From contig NZ_FNQK01000012.1 of assembly GCF_900107625.1 (NCBI RefSeq), forward strand, positions 33,609-97,608: 64,000 bases of DNA, read 5' to 3'. A program made the translations under genes and the position numbers. Position 1 is the first letter of the stretch, and the number at the start of each line of letters is the position of its first letter. This stretch comes from Bizionia paragorgiae. Lineage in GTDB: Bacteria > Bacteroidota > Bacteroidia > Flavobacteriales > Flavobacteriaceae. Of the stretch, positions 49,683 through 58,815 are shown piece after piece. The notes below the pieces were generated by a model. That model was not told the origin of the DNA and searched no databases. It worked only from the letters and a program-made list of their open reading frames with translations.

Positions 49683-50714
49683 ATGACAAAAGCTATTCCT
49701 AATATTCTACTTATTTATACTGGTGGAACCATTGGTATGATAAAAGATCCTGAAACAGGAGCTTTACGTGCATTTGATTTCGCAAATTTATTAGAGCGCA
49801 TTCCAGAATTAAAGTTGTTAGATTGTAATATAGAAACAACGTCTTTTGACGAGCCTATTGATTCTAGTAATATGAAACCTGAATATTGGGTGGAAATCGC
49901 TGAAGTTATTGAAACGCATTACGACAACTTTGATGGTTTTGTGGTGCTTCATGGTAGTGATACTATGAGTTACACAGCTTCCGCTTTGAGTTTTATGTTA
50001 GAGCACTTAGCGAAACCCGTGATTTTTACAGGATCGCAATTGCCTATTGGTGATTTGCGTACCGACGCTAAAGAGAATTTAATAACTTCTATTCAAGTGG
50101 CAGGGCTTCAGCATTATAATAAGCCTATTATTAAGGAAGTATGTTTGTATTTTGAATACAAATTGTATCGAGCCAATAGAACGACAAAAATAAACGCGGA
50201 ACATTTTGAAGCTTTTGCGTCTTTAAACTACCCTGATTTAGCTGAGTCTGGCGTGCATTTAAAAGTGAATAATGAGTATTTGTTTAAACCAAATCCAAGA
50301 AAAGATCTTATAGTTCATAAAACTTTAGATTCAAATATTGCACTAATAAAATTATTTCCTGGAATATCTGAGGCTTTATTGCGTTCTATATTTGAAACAC
50401 CAAACTTAAAAGGTGTCGTTTTAGAAACCTATGGCGCTGGAAATTGCTCAACCGAAGATTGGTTTGTTAATTTATTAAAAGAGACCATTAATAAAGGTGT
50501 TCATATTGTAAATGTTACACAATGTTCTGGAGGGAGTGTTATGATGGGGCAATACGAAACTAGCGAAAAACTAAAAAGAATTGGTTTGATTTCTGGAAAA
50601 GACATCACTACCGAAGCAGCTATTTGCAAATTGATGTATTTATTAGGGCAAAATATATCGCCTAACTTGTTTAAAACCATCTATCAAACAGCACTAAGGG
50701 GAGAATTGACGTAA
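49683..50714 (+). CDS. ansA: Type I L-asparaginase
   Basis: Cytoplasmic asparaginase converting asparagine to aspartate and ammonia, 343 residues. The N-terminal nucleophile motif is ILLIYTGGTIGMIKDP and the second motif is VVLHGSDTMSYTASALSFML; TGSQLPIGDLRTDAKENL is characteristic of the type I form. There is no signal peptide. It is translated from an operon with tatD. Confidence 0.93.
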   Translation: MTKAIPNILLIYTGGTIGMIKDPETGALRAFDFANLLERIPELKLLDCNIETTSFDEPIDSSNMKPEYWVEIAEVIETHYDNFDGFVVLHGSDTMSYTASALSFMLEHLAKPVIFTGSQLPIGDLRTDAKENLITSIQVAGLQHYNKPIIKEVCLYFEYKLYRANRTTKINAEHFEAFASLNYPDLAESGVHLKVNNEYLFKPNPRKDLIVHKTLDSNIALIKLFPGISEALLRSIFETPNLKGVVLETYGAGNCSTEDWFVNLLKETINKGVHIVNVTQCSGGSVMMGQYETSEKLKRIGLISGKDITTEAAICKLMYLLGQNISPNLFKTIYQTALRGELT

Positions 50715-50787
50715 AATTAACGCTATAAATTTTAGTGTTTAATTTTTTTTCTCTTATTTTGGTGCCTTGTAATTGGCGGTAAACTTT

Positions 50788-50875
50788 AGAGAGGTGGCCG
50801 AGTGGCTTAAGGCGCACGCTTGGAAAGCGTGTATACGTTGATAGCGTATCGAGGGTTCGAATCCCTTCCTCTCTG
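50788..50875 (+). tRNA. tRNA-Ser(GGA)
   Basis: An 88-nt tRNA with a long variable arm. Acceptor AGAGAGG pairs with CCTCTCT, discriminator base G at 50875. Anticodon stem CACGC/GCGTG carries loop TTGGAAA with anticodon GGA (50822-50824). T-arm GAGGG-TTCGAAT-CCCTT is complete. CCA is not encoded. Confidence 0.96.
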
Positions 50876-50937
50876 CGAATAATGCCCGATTGCGCGGTTG
50901 CAATTGGATTTTTTATTTTTTAATTACAATTTTTTTA

Positions 50938-50945
50938 TATCTTTA
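50938..50945 (+). promoter_or_regulatory. Promoter element of exbB operon
   Basis: TATCTTTA, a TAnnTTTA element 32 bases before the exbB ATG. Confidence 0.4.
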
Positions 50946-50977
50946 ACACTTTAACTAATTAAAATTAGATCACGACA

Positions 50978-51751
50978 ATGAAAAGATTATTTTCAATCCT
51001 AGCCATAGCATTAATAATGGCATTTGGAACAGCTAACGCAACTACAACTGCTGCTACTATAGCAACAACAGTAGTCTCAGCAACACAAGAAGCATCAACA
51101 GATGGCGCGGCAGAAGAGTCGTTAGGTTTTCACCAAGAGCTTAAAAAACGTTTTATTGAAGGTGGACCTCAGTTCATGGGTATTGTATTATTGTGCTTAA
51201 TTCTAGGTTTAGCAATTGCTATCGAAAGAATAGTGTTTTTAAACCTTTCTACTACAAACTCTAAGAAATTAGCACAAAACGTAGAAGATGCTTTACAATC
51301 AGGTGGAATCGAAGCTGCTAAAGAAGTTTGTCGTAACACTAAAGGACCAATCGCTTCTATATACTATCAAGGATTAGATCGAGCAGACGAAAGCATCGAA
51401 TCTGCAGAGAAAGCTGTTATCGCTTACGGTGGTGTTCAAATGGGCCAATTAGAGAAAAACATCTCTTGGATTTCTTTATTTATATCTTTAGCTCCAATGC
51501 TTGGGTTTATGGGTACGGTAATTGGTATGATTCAAGCTTTCGATAAAATCCAATCTGCAGGTGGAATGGATGCAACTTTAGTTGCAGGAGGTATTAAAGT
51601 AGCACTTTTAACAACTGTATTTGGTTTAATCGTGGCTATTATTTTACAAGTATTTTACAATTATATTATAGCAAAAATTGACAGTATTGTTAATGATATG
51701 GAAGATTCTTCTATCACATTAATGGATATGCTTGTGAGATATAAAAAGTAA
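50978..51751 (+). CDS. exbB: ExbB/TolQ-family proton channel subunit
   Basis: Inner-membrane motor component energising TonB-dependent transport, 257 residues. A signal-like N-terminus (LFSILAIALIMAFGTANA) and a Thr/Ala-rich segment precede the first TM (FMGIVLLCLILGLAIAIERIVFL). The family core has GPIASIYYQGL, WISLFISLAPMLGFMGTVIGMIQAF and a final TM (VALLTTVFGLIVAIILQVFYNYI). It begins a four-gene operon with a small membrane protein and two ExbD proteins; no TonB gene is in the window. Confidence 0.93.
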   Translation: MKRLFSILAIALIMAFGTANATTTAATIATTVVSATQEASTDGAAEESLGFHQELKKRFIEGGPQFMGIVLLCLILGLAIAIERIVFLNLSTTNSKKLAQNVEDALQSGGIEAAKEVCRNTKGPIASIYYQGLDRADESIESAEKAVIAYGGVQMGQLEKNISWISLFISLAPMLGFMGTVIGMIQAFDKIQSAGGMDATLVAGGIKVALLTTVFGLIVAIILQVFYNYIIAKIDSIVNDMEDSSITLMDMLVRYKK

Positions 51752-51779
51752 TAATAACTAATTTTAAAAACGAAACACT

Positions 51780-52220
51780 ATGCATAAGATTTTAAAAATA
51801 GTTTTATTAATAATAGGTGTGTTATCTGTTGTTTTTCTAGCAAGAATAGTAGGTGTGGGTGACGAAGACATAAAGGCACTAGCTGCCGATGGAGATTCTT
51901 CTTTACTTGATCCAATGAGTTGGATAGCATACATAGTATTATTTATCACTGTTGCATTAGTTGTCTTATTTGTGATTGTTAACTTATTCACAAATACTTC
52001 AACTTTAAAAAATACGTTATTAGGTGTAGGAGCTTTTTTAGTAGTAGGTCTAATTGCTTACTTTACTGCTTCTGGAGTAGAAACACCAATGCAAGACGGA
52101 AAAATGTTATCGGCATCTGGCTCTAAATGGGTAGGTACTGGTTTATATATGTTCTACTTTTTAGCTGTAATTGCAGCAGGAAGTATGCTGGTAGCAGGAA
52201 TCAAAAAAATGATTAAATAA
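51780..52220 (+). CDS. Membrane protein of ExbB/ExbD operon
   Basis: A 146-residue protein with four hydrophobic segments (LIIGVLSVVFLARIVGVG, WIAYIVLFITVALVVLFVIVNLF, LLGVGAFLVVGLIAYFTASG, LYMFYFLAVIAAGSMLVAGI). It is 28 bases after exbB and two bases before exbD. No family motif is recognised; a role as an accessory subunit of the energising complex is inferred from position. Confidence 0.8.
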   Translation: MHKILKIVLLIIGVLSVVFLARIVGVGDEDIKALAADGDSSLLDPMSWIAYIVLFITVALVVLFVIVNLFTNTSTLKNTLLGVGAFLVVGLIAYFTASGVETPMQDGKMLSASGSKWVGTGLYMFYFLAVIAAGSMLVAGIKKMIK

Positions 52221-52222
52221 TT

Positions 52223-52858
52223 ATGGCAAAAAGATCAGCACCAGAAGTTAATGCCGGCTCTATGGCTGACATTGCCTTCTTATTATTAATCTTCTTCTTG
52301 GTAACAACTGATATAGCAACCGATTCTGGTTTAAATAGAAAGTTGCCACCAATGATTGAAGATGTAGTAGATCCACCGAAAATTAAAGAAAGAAATATCT
52401 TTCAGATTAATGTGAATAGAGCAAATCAGATCTTTTTAAAGGCTGATGGTGAAGAAAGACTAATTGGTCTTAAAGATTTAAGAGCAGCAGCTGTTAAGTT
52501 TTTAGATAACGGAGGAGGAACTGGAGTAGACGCATGTAAGCGTTGTCAAGGGGCTAAAAACTCTAACTCTTCAGATAACTTCGATAAAGCAATTATTTCA
52601 TTAAGTAACGACAGACTAACTAAGTATAAAACTTATATTGCTGTTCAGAATGAGATAATCGCTGCCTACAACGAGTTAAGAGATAGAGAGTTTAGAAGAG
52701 ATTTTCCAAACTTAAAAATGTCTTATGTTGAAGCTAACGAACGTTATTTAGATCCGCAAACGCCACCAAAAGAACGTGAAGATTTAAAAGAGAAACTAGA
52801 AACTATTAAGTTACTTATTCCTCAAAAATTCTCTGAAGCAGAAACGAAGTCTAATTAG
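52223..52858 (+). CDS. exbD: ExbD/TolR-family protein with CxxC insertion
   Basis: A 211-residue proton-motor subunit. The single TM helix carries the conserved protonatable Asp (D16 in GSMADIAFLLLIFFLVT). The periplasmic part has an unusual insert GGGTGVDACKRCQGAKNSNSSDN (about residues 97-119) with C105 and C108. The C-terminal half is helical (EREDLKEKLETIKLLIPQKF). It is the first of two ExbD paralogues in tandem, which may form heteromers. Confidence 0.9.
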   Translation: MAKRSAPEVNAGSMADIAFLLLIFFLVTTDIATDSGLNRKLPPMIEDVVDPPKIKERNIFQINVNRANQIFLKADGEERLIGLKDLRAAAVKFLDNGGGTGVDACKRCQGAKNSNSSDNFDKAIISLSNDRLTKYKTYIAVQNEIIAAYNELRDREFRRDFPNLKMSYVEANERYLDPQTPPKEREDLKEKLETIKLLIPQKFSEAETKSN

Positions 52859-52871
52859 ATAAAAAGTAATT

Positions 52872-53357
52872 ATGTCTAAATTTAAAAAGAAAAAAGAAGG
52901 AGGGTTGCCTCCAATTTCAACAGCATCATTACCGGATATTGTATTTATGCTTTTGTTTTTCTTTATGGTAGCAACGGTGATTAAAGAGGATAATTTATTA
53001 ATAGAAAATAAATTACCTTCAGCCGATCAAATAGAAAAATTGGATAAAAAGAATCCAGTGAGTTATATTTATATTGGAAAGCCTAGTGCGAATTACGTTG
53101 ATAAATTTGGTTCTGAAGCTAGAATTCAATTAAATGACAAGTACGCCGGAGTAGAAGATATTGCTCCTTTTATTGCAGCTGAACGCGCCGCTTTAAGAGA
53201 AGAACTTTTACCTAAGCTAACTGTAGCTTTAAAAGTAGATAGTGAAGCTAATATGGGTATTGTATCCGATGTTAAACAAGAATTACGAAAAGTAAATGCA
53301 CTTAAAATTAACTATACAACTCGTAAAGGAGATGCTGTAGCTGGTGCAGAAAATTAA
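52872..53357 (+). CDS. exbD: ExbD/TolR-family protein
   Basis: A 161-residue ExbD with a basic head (MSKFKKKKEGGLPPISTASL), Asp 22 in LPDIVFMLLFFFMVATVI and a periplasmic domain ending in KINYTTRKGDAVAGAEN. It lies 13 bases after its larger paralogue and ends the operon at a strong terminator. Confidence 0.92.
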   Translation: MSKFKKKKEGGLPPISTASLPDIVFMLLFFFMVATVIKEDNLLIENKLPSADQIEKLDKKNPVSYIYIGKPSANYVDKFGSEARIQLNDKYAGVEDIAPFIAAERAALREELLPKLTVALKVDSEANMGIVSDVKQELRKVNALKINYTTRKGDAVAGAEN

Positions 53358-53377
53358 TAAATTCTTAATTTTATAGT

Positions 53378-53410
53378 AAAAGGCGTTTTGATCTATTCAA
53401 AACGCCTTTT
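53378..53410 (+). terminator. Terminator of exbB-exbD operon
   Basis: A perfect stem AAAAGGCGTTTTG / CAAAACGCCTTTT with a seven-base loop and downstream T-rich run. Confidence 0.9.
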
Positions 53411-53419
53411 CTTTTTAAT

Positions 53420-53427
53420 TACTTTTG
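53420..53427 (+). promoter_or_regulatory. Promoter element of PorT-like gene
   Basis: TACTTTTG, a perfect TAnnTTTG, 13 bases before the ATG at 53441 and just after the exbD terminator. Confidence 0.55.
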
Positions 53428-53440
53428 TATTTTTAAATTT

Positions 53441-54142
53441 ATGAAACATCTTTATTCCTTAGCTCTTGTTTTTTTTATCGGACTTCAAGCTTATGCCCAA
53501 GAAGAAGCGTTTTTAAAAAAACAACCCTTAGATTCTTTATACAAGGAGGATCAGTTCTATGTTGGTGTGACTTATAACTTGTTAGGCAATCAGCCTTCAG
53601 GAGTAACACAGAGTGGCTTTTCTAGTGGTTTTCACTTTGGCTTTATAAAAGATATGCCAATTAATACTAAACGTAATATTGCCATTGGAGCAGGCTTAGG
53701 GGTTTCGATTAATTCTTTTAATCAAAACCTTTTTATTTCTGAAAATCCAAGAGGTCTTTCCTTTTCACTCTTAAACCGTGATGACACACGCTATACAAAG
53801 AATAGATTCTCTAACTATATGTTAGAATTACCCCTAGAATTTCGATGGAGGACTTCTACAGCGGAAGATTATAAATTTTGGCGGATTTATACTGGTGTGA
53901 AATTTGGTTATGTTTTTACCAATCAAATCAAATATAAGGGTGAACCGGAAGGGTTTAAAATTAACAATGCTAATGTTTTTGAATCCTTTCAATATGGATT
54001 AACCATGAGCGCAGGTTATAATACATGGAACTTTTATGTCTATTATGGTTTAACTCCAATTTTTAATTCTTCAGCTACTTTATACAGTGAATCTATTGAT
54101 CTGAATGCGATTAAAATTGGATTGCTGTTTTATATCCTCTAA
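53441..54142 (+). CDS. PorT-like outer-membrane beta-barrel protein
   Basis: A 233-residue outer-membrane protein. The signal peptide (LYSLALVFFIGLQAYAQ) is followed by eight-strand barrel-like sequence (FYVGVTYNLLGNQPSG, GFHFGFIKDMPI, NIAIGAGLGVSINSF, YMLELPLEFRWR, FWRIYTGVKFGYVF, FQYGLTMSAGYNTWNFYVYYGLTPIF) ending IKIGLLFYIL. Size and pattern fit the PorT/SprT family of the type IX secretion apparatus, but many flavobacterial barrels look alike, so the T9SS role is a guess. It has its own promoter. Confidence 0.65.
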   Translation: MKHLYSLALVFFIGLQAYAQEEAFLKKQPLDSLYKEDQFYVGVTYNLLGNQPSGVTQSGFSSGFHFGFIKDMPINTKRNIAIGAGLGVSINSFNQNLFISENPRGLSFSLLNRDDTRYTKNRFSNYMLELPLEFRWRTSTAEDYKFWRIYTGVKFGYVFTNQIKYKGEPEGFKINNANVFESFQYGLTMSAGYNTWNFYVYYGLTPIFNSSATLYSESIDLNAIKIGLLFYIL

Positions 54143-54178
54143 AATCCTGTGTTTTAATCATTAAGAATATAGTAACTT

Positions 54179-54976
54179 ATGAATTCTAATCTTACCATCA
54201 CAGAAGACCATGTTAAGGAATTGCTACGCGCTAAACAGCTTTTAGAAAATCCAGGCTTGGCCGCTAAAATTACTAACCTAATAGGTTCTCCTATAGAAAA
54301 AGGGATTGATAGTTTGCCAAAAAAATGGTCGGATAAATTAGGTAAAATAACAACCAATTCGTTGTTAAAAGCGACCAATGCTGCTGTTTTTACTATGAAA
54401 GACAAGTCGGTAAAGAAATCATCAAATGCCATGCATAAAACGGCTGTTGCTGTAAGCGGTGGTGTTGGAGGATTTTTTGGTTTAGCAGCTTTAGCCGTCG
54501 AACTCCCAATTTCCACTACTATTATGTTGCGTTCTATTGCTGATATATCTCGTGAACACGGAGAGTCCATTGATAGTATAGAAACAAAAATGGCGTGTTT
54601 GGAAGTGTTTGCCTTGGGAGGTACTTCTACCTCTGATGATGGAACAGAAACAGGATACTTTACCATAAGAGCTTTATTAGCTCAGTCCGTTACAGAAACT
54701 TCAAAATTTATAATAGAAAAAGGAGTGGTCGACGAAGGTGCTCCCGTTTTATTGCGGTTAATTACTAAGGTTGCCGAGCGTTTTTCTGTTCAAATATCCG
54801 AAAAAGTGGCAGGACAAGCCATTCCGTTTATTGGTGCCGCCGGTGGAGCAATCATCAATACTGTTTTTATGGATCATTTTCAGGATATGGCCAAAGGCCA
54901 TTTTATAGTTCGAAAACTAGAGCGGCAGTATGGACAAGAGCTAGTTAAAGATTGCTATGATAGTATCAAACTATAG
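54179..54976 (+). CDS. EcsC-family protein
   Basis: A 265-residue protein with the EcsC features AVAVSGGVGGFFGLAALAVELPISTTIMLRSIADISREHGE and IPFIGAAGGAIINTVFMDHFQDMAKGHFIVRKLERQYG. Two weakly hydrophobic stretches (about residues 100-125 and 215-235) suggest membrane association. EcsC proteins occur with ABC exporters or alone; the function is unresolved. It starts 37 bases after the barrel gene and may share its transcript. Confidence 0.85.
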   Translation: MNSNLTITEDHVKELLRAKQLLENPGLAAKITNLIGSPIEKGIDSLPKKWSDKLGKITTNSLLKATNAAVFTMKDKSVKKSSNAMHKTAVAVSGGVGGFFGLAALAVELPISTTIMLRSIADISREHGESIDSIETKMACLEVFALGGTSTSDDGTETGYFTIRALLAQSVTETSKFIIEKGVVDEGAPVLLRLITKVAERFSVQISEKVAGQAIPFIGAAGGAIINTVFMDHFQDMAKGHFIVRKLERQYGQELVKDCYDSIKL

Positions 54977-55037
54977 CTCAATACATTTTACCATTTTATT
55001 TCTAAGCTAGTGGTAGGCAGTTTAGATCTCTAGTTTG

Positions 55038-56156
55038 TTATTTAATAGTGACCTTAGTTTTATGGACATAACCGGTGTTGTTCTCTTTAGTCTTAACTAA
55101 AATCCAATCTCCAGAAAACTCTAAAATTTCGACGTATTCATCTTTTTTTACTTGTTGTATAATATCCGATTTCGAGTTTGATGCTGCTCTAAGATTAGTA
55201 AAGCCATCAGAATCTGTTACTAACGCTTTTTTTATGGTCGGTTGGTTTTCGTATAGGATAGTTACATACTCTTTTAATCGTTTTAGGTCATAAAAATGAT
55301 TAGTCTCTAAGGTGTTTAAAAAGCTACTATTATTATTTAAAAAAGAATCTATAGCGCCTGTAATACCCGATTTAGCTAATTCATTTAGTAATATGGCGAT
55401 AGATTTATCAGGATTAACATAAAGGTCTTTACTGCTCTCAATTTTAGTGATTATTTTAATTAAAGTGTAATATAAATCTTCATCTACAACCTCAGAAAAT
55501 GACTCTATTTCTTGACCTTTATAGGTAACTTCTCTTATTTCATCCAGCATTTCTTTTCTTAAGACATATTTAGAGTCGCTAACCGCAAATAATAGATCTT
55601 CAACATCTGTTTTGTTGTTAAAATCAGTAGAGTCAAATACAAATTTTAGTACGTCTTTGTCTTTCGTGTATCCATAACTCGTAATCAATTGCTTTAACAG
55701 GTAAGGTTGATTTTGTTTAAGCCAATTAAAGGAGGATGAATCATTATACATTAAGTAGTTGTTATAGTTATACAGCAGTTCTCCGTTTATTTCTATGGCA
55801 CCATCATATTCAACGTAGATGACATTTAGCTCTTTAATTGCTATTTCAGGAGTTAAACTATATTGCAAAACCACTATGTTGTTGCCATAAGCATCTAGGT
55901 CAAAATTGAAATAGTCCTTAATTTTATTTTTAAATAAGGTCGGGTCAGGGTAGTTGTAGTTATATAAATCTATTGCTGTTTTTATTTTTCCCACTTCACT
56001 CGCTATCAATGTGTCGAAGTTTATATTAAGTTCACCTTCATTAATTTGATTAAAAGGCGGGGTAAGGTTTTTTTCCATAACTGTATTTTCTTTGGTTTGC
56101 GAATTGCAATTTGTAAAAAGGACTATTGATAGTATTACTAAAATATATTTTATCAT
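55038..56156 (-). CDS. SH3-domain lipoprotein, probable immunity protein
   Basis: A 372-residue lipoprotein (signal YILVILSIVLFTNC, Cys about residue 17). A long helical middle is followed by a bacterial SH3 domain at the C-terminus (about residues 310-370, GFTNLRAASNSKSDIIQQVKKDEYVEILEFSGDWILVKTKENNTGYVHK). It follows the GH19 effector gene by 12 bases on the same strand and would sit in the periplasm, the compartment where a wall-degrading effector acts. An immunity role is therefore inferred; nothing in the sequence proves it. Confidence 0.75.
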   Translation of the reverse strand: MIKYILVILSIVLFTNCNSQTKENTVMEKNLTPPFNQINEGELNINFDTLIASEVGKIKTAIDLYNYNYPDPTLFKNKIKDYFNFDLDAYGNNIVVLQYSLTPEIAIKELNVIYVEYDGAIEINGELLYNYNNYLMYNDSSSFNWLKQNQPYLLKQLITSYGYTKDKDVLKFVFDSTDFNNKTDVEDLLFAVSDSKYVLRKEMLDEIREVTYKGQEIESFSEVVDEDLYYTLIKIITKIESSKDLYVNPDKSIAILLNELAKSGITGAIDSFLNNNSSFLNTLETNHFYDLKRLKEYVTILYENQPTIKKALVTDSDGFTNLRAASNSKSDIIQQVKKDEYVEILEFSGDWILVKTKENNTGYVHKTKVTIK

Positions 56157-56168
56157 TCTTATTTATTT

Positions 56169-58331
56169 TTATAAAACCCCTGTCCATTTAGTAGTTCCGA
56201 CTGCTGGATTTGGCCATTGACTTTCTGTTACTTTTCTTTCTTCTAAAATTAACCTTACCGGTTTATTGTCTTTAAGCGGTAAATCGTCTAAGTGATCTAA
56301 TAAGGTATTGACTACTGATAAATCCCTACCTGTACAAGATGTTAAACAACCAATAGCATATAAGGGTCTGTATTGGTGAAATGCAATACCACTTCTTTTG
56401 CCATGAACACCATTAATAAGAGTGTCGACACCGTTATCACCAACATATAGTTTATAAAGTTGACCAGGGACACTAGGAATCAAATAGTACTCACCAGGAG
56501 GACATTCGTTAGCAAATCCGTATCTTTTACTACTGTGTTTACCATATTTCTTTTTTTCTCCATGTGCATCTCTAGCAAAATAAGTGGTGTGGTTTGCTTT
56601 TGGAAGATCGTTACTTTCTTTTAATTCTTTAAAGGTATTTAGAGTCATGTTTTTATATACTTTTGTTTCATAAACAACCGAGCCTTTCATTGTTTTAGCT
56701 CCTTGACCAGAAACAAGAACCACTGTTCCCATCTCATCAACAAGAGTTCCTGGATTACATTGGTTTACCTTGAGTACTTCAACTGCCTTTTTAAAAAAAC
56801 GCTTTCTTTCATCCAGACCTTTTAGGGCCGGATTAATTTTACGTGTTACCTGAGTGACATCGTCATCACTCGCTCCTGTAGCAACAGCATTAATCCCGTT
56901 TTTTGTCCAATATGCCAAAGCCGATAATATGGCGTCTTTTCCACGGGTAGTTAGCAACTCTGGATTCGCTTCCCAGTTAACTTCAGTATCTCCATCTAGC
57001 TTCATTGTACTATTGAAATAAGCGGATAAAGACCTGTAGTTTGATCGCCATGTTATTTGTTTAAAACCTCTTCCTCTAAATTTCCAACCATCTCTAGACT
57101 CAAAATTACCATTTTCAAATCTATCTTTATAGGCCCAACTCGCAATAAGTATTTGTTTGTTCTCTGGAACGCTAGAATAGTTTGGTTGATTTCTCGATTT
57201 AACCTGCCGTCCCCATAATTTTGCCTTAGCTTTTCCTTCGGCAGTTTGAAATTTAGAAAAGGTGCTAATTAGTGCTTGCCAATAGTAATTAAAACCTTCT
57301 GCTAAGTCATAAAATTTACTCTCTTGTGATAGCTGTGCTAAAAAATGAGCTTTTTTGGTGCATGTATTTAAACCTGCTTTGTCTTTGTACTTGTTTAAAT
57401 GGGTTAATGCCTCTTTAATTTTTGTGCTATCTTTAATTAAGCTCTTTCCTTGTCTATTTACACAGATTTTATTGATGTCTTCAAAAGTAAAATCACTTTC
57501 ACATCTCGGACATGTGTTGTCTTTATCCTCTTCTTTTTCCTCCCCAATAGTAGTTGGGCTATTTTCATTTTCTGGTGGAGGATTATTATCAACACCTTGA
57601 ACTTCTAAAGCTTCTTGTAATGCTTTCGTAATGGCGTAGTCTGAAGTATCACTAGACACGTCTAGTTGTTGCTTTGAATAATTTAGTAGGTTATTAGCCT
57701 TTACTAAAACATAATATTCGTGGGAGCTACCTTCTATCCATTCTGCGCCAGCTTGAACAGCCATGTTTAAACTTAAAAGTAGTTTAGTTTTAACAATGCC
57801 GCTTTTGTTTTCTACCGTAAGTTGTTGTTCCCAGAGCTTCGTGTTTACTTTATTGTCATGACCTTGATCAGAAATGGTGTCTCTTTCCCATAAACTTATA
57901 GTTAAGTCTTCACCAATCATATTTACTGTTTGTACAGCAATAATTATTTTCTGGCCATATTTGGCAGGAGTAGTGAATTTTTCACCTTGACTAGTATACA
58001 TACTTATTCCTGTAATATTTGGTGGTCCATGGGTGGGTTTTATATGTATAGTTGAAGGGCCAGAGAGTTCAGGGTTAAATAAATACCCTTCTACTTTATA
58101 ATCAGCATTAACAGCGCTCTCACCAAAAGTAAATGTTCCAACAGGCCCTGTTTTTGAAATTTTGGTGGAGGTGTATTGTCCAGAACTTCTTTTTTTAAAT
58201 AATACCCAAGTAACATTGGCTTTTAAAGCATCAGGCGTCCCTGGATACCATTCGGTTACAGAATAACTTGCAGGCTGTCCAACTCTAGGAACGGCTGGGC
58301 CACTAATTTTTTTCACACCTTTTTTTGCCAT
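56169..58331 (-). CDS. T6SS effector: Ig-like, GH19 lysozyme/chitinase-like and second hydrolase-like domain
   Basis: A 720-residue multidomain protein without a signal peptide. Residues about 10-235 are beta-sandwich repeats (RVGQPASYSVTEWYPGTPDALKANVTWVLF, TGISMYTSQGEKFTTPAKYGQKIIIAVQTV). A CPRC zinc-type pair lies at 274-277. A GH19-type fold follows (about 285-525) with AHFLAQLSQESKFYDLAEGF, putative catalytic E337, GRGFKQITWRSNY and RKINPALKGLDERKRFF. The C-terminal ~170 residues hold H643, H652 and C662 (GVHGKRSGIAFHQYRPLYAIGCLTSCTG), resembling DUF5675 or L,D-transpeptidase-like folds. It is flanked by a PAAR-like protein and a lipoprotein, so a peptidoglycan-attacking T6SS effector is likely. 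Confidence 0.82.
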   Translation of the reverse strand: MAKKGVKKISGPAVPRVGQPASYSVTEWYPGTPDALKANVTWVLFKKRSSGQYTSTKISKTGPVGTFTFGESAVNADYKVEGYLFNPELSGPSTIHIKPTHGPPNITGISMYTSQGEKFTTPAKYGQKIIIAVQTVNMIGEDLTISLWERDTISDQGHDNKVNTKLWEQQLTVENKSGIVKTKLLLSLNMAVQAGAEWIEGSSHEYYVLVKANNLLNYSKQQLDVSSDTSDYAITKALQEALEVQGVDNNPPPENENSPTTIGEEKEEDKDNTCPRCESDFTFEDINKICVNRQGKSLIKDSTKIKEALTHLNKYKDKAGLNTCTKKAHFLAQLSQESKFYDLAEGFNYYWQALISTFSKFQTAEGKAKAKLWGRQVKSRNQPNYSSVPENKQILIASWAYKDRFENGNFESRDGWKFRGRGFKQITWRSNYRSLSAYFNSTMKLDGDTEVNWEANPELLTTRGKDAILSALAYWTKNGINAVATGASDDDVTQVTRKINPALKGLDERKRFFKKAVEVLKVNQCNPGTLVDEMGTVVLVSGQGAKTMKGSVVYETKVYKNMTLNTFKELKESNDLPKANHTTYFARDAHGEKKKYGKHSSKRYGFANECPPGEYYLIPSVPGQLYKLYVGDNGVDTLINGVHGKRSGIAFHQYRPLYAIGCLTSCTGRDLSVVNTLLDHLDDLPLKDNKPVRLILEERKVTESQWPNPAVGTTKWTGVL

Positions 58332-58346
58332 AATTAAACTGTTTAT

Positions 58347-58811
58347 TTAGTAAGCTTCGGGTTGATTTTTATCTAGAATGTCCTCTCTTTGGATTAAAGG
58401 ATCGAGTTCTTCCTGAATGTCTTGATCTGCATTATCTACATTGCTTTTACTTATACTAGCGCTTTGACCATGTTGCAGGACTGTAATTTTCCCTCCTACC
58501 GAGCACATGAGTTCAGAATCTTCAACCACACATTTTTTTCCTAGGACTTTTACTTTGTCATATGTTTTTGTCCATTTTCCTGCTGGAGCATAGGCACATG
58601 GGTTTTTCCTGTTTAGCGAACATGCACCAAAAGGATTGGACGACGGTGTAAATTGTGTGTCGTCTTCGGTTACTGCTAAAAAATCTGCTGAATTTCCACT
58701 ATCGTTCCAATAATGCTTGGTATGGCTTGCGACCTTAAAGCTTGGAAAGGAGGTGCCCTGGTTACACATGGCCTTACCTTTTTGTATTACAAAATGTTTA
58801 CCAGTACTCAT
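58347..58811 (-). CDS. PAAR-like (DUF4280) spike-tip protein
   Basis: A 154-residue protein with the DUF4280/PAAR-like pattern: GKAMCNQGT at the start, FGACSLNRKNPCAYAPAGKWTKTY in the middle and LMCSVGGKITVLQHGQ near the end, with paired cysteines. Such proteins sharpen the T6SS spike and recruit effectors. It is four bases after the LysM gene and 15 before the GH19 gene, so the three probably form one module. Confidence 0.82.
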   Translation of the reverse strand: MSTGKHFVIQKGKAMCNQGTSFPSFKVASHTKHYWNDSGNSADFLAVTEDDTQFTPSSNPFGACSLNRKNPCAYAPAGKWTKTYDKVKVLGKKCVVEDSELMCSVGGKITVLQHGQSASISKSNVDNADQDIQEELDPLIQREDILDKNQPEAY

Positions 58812-58815
58812 AGTG

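Noticed and set aside
54154..54666. Minus-strand open frame of 170 residues
   Set aside because: It is antisense to the EcsC gene, which has clear family sequence on the plus strand.
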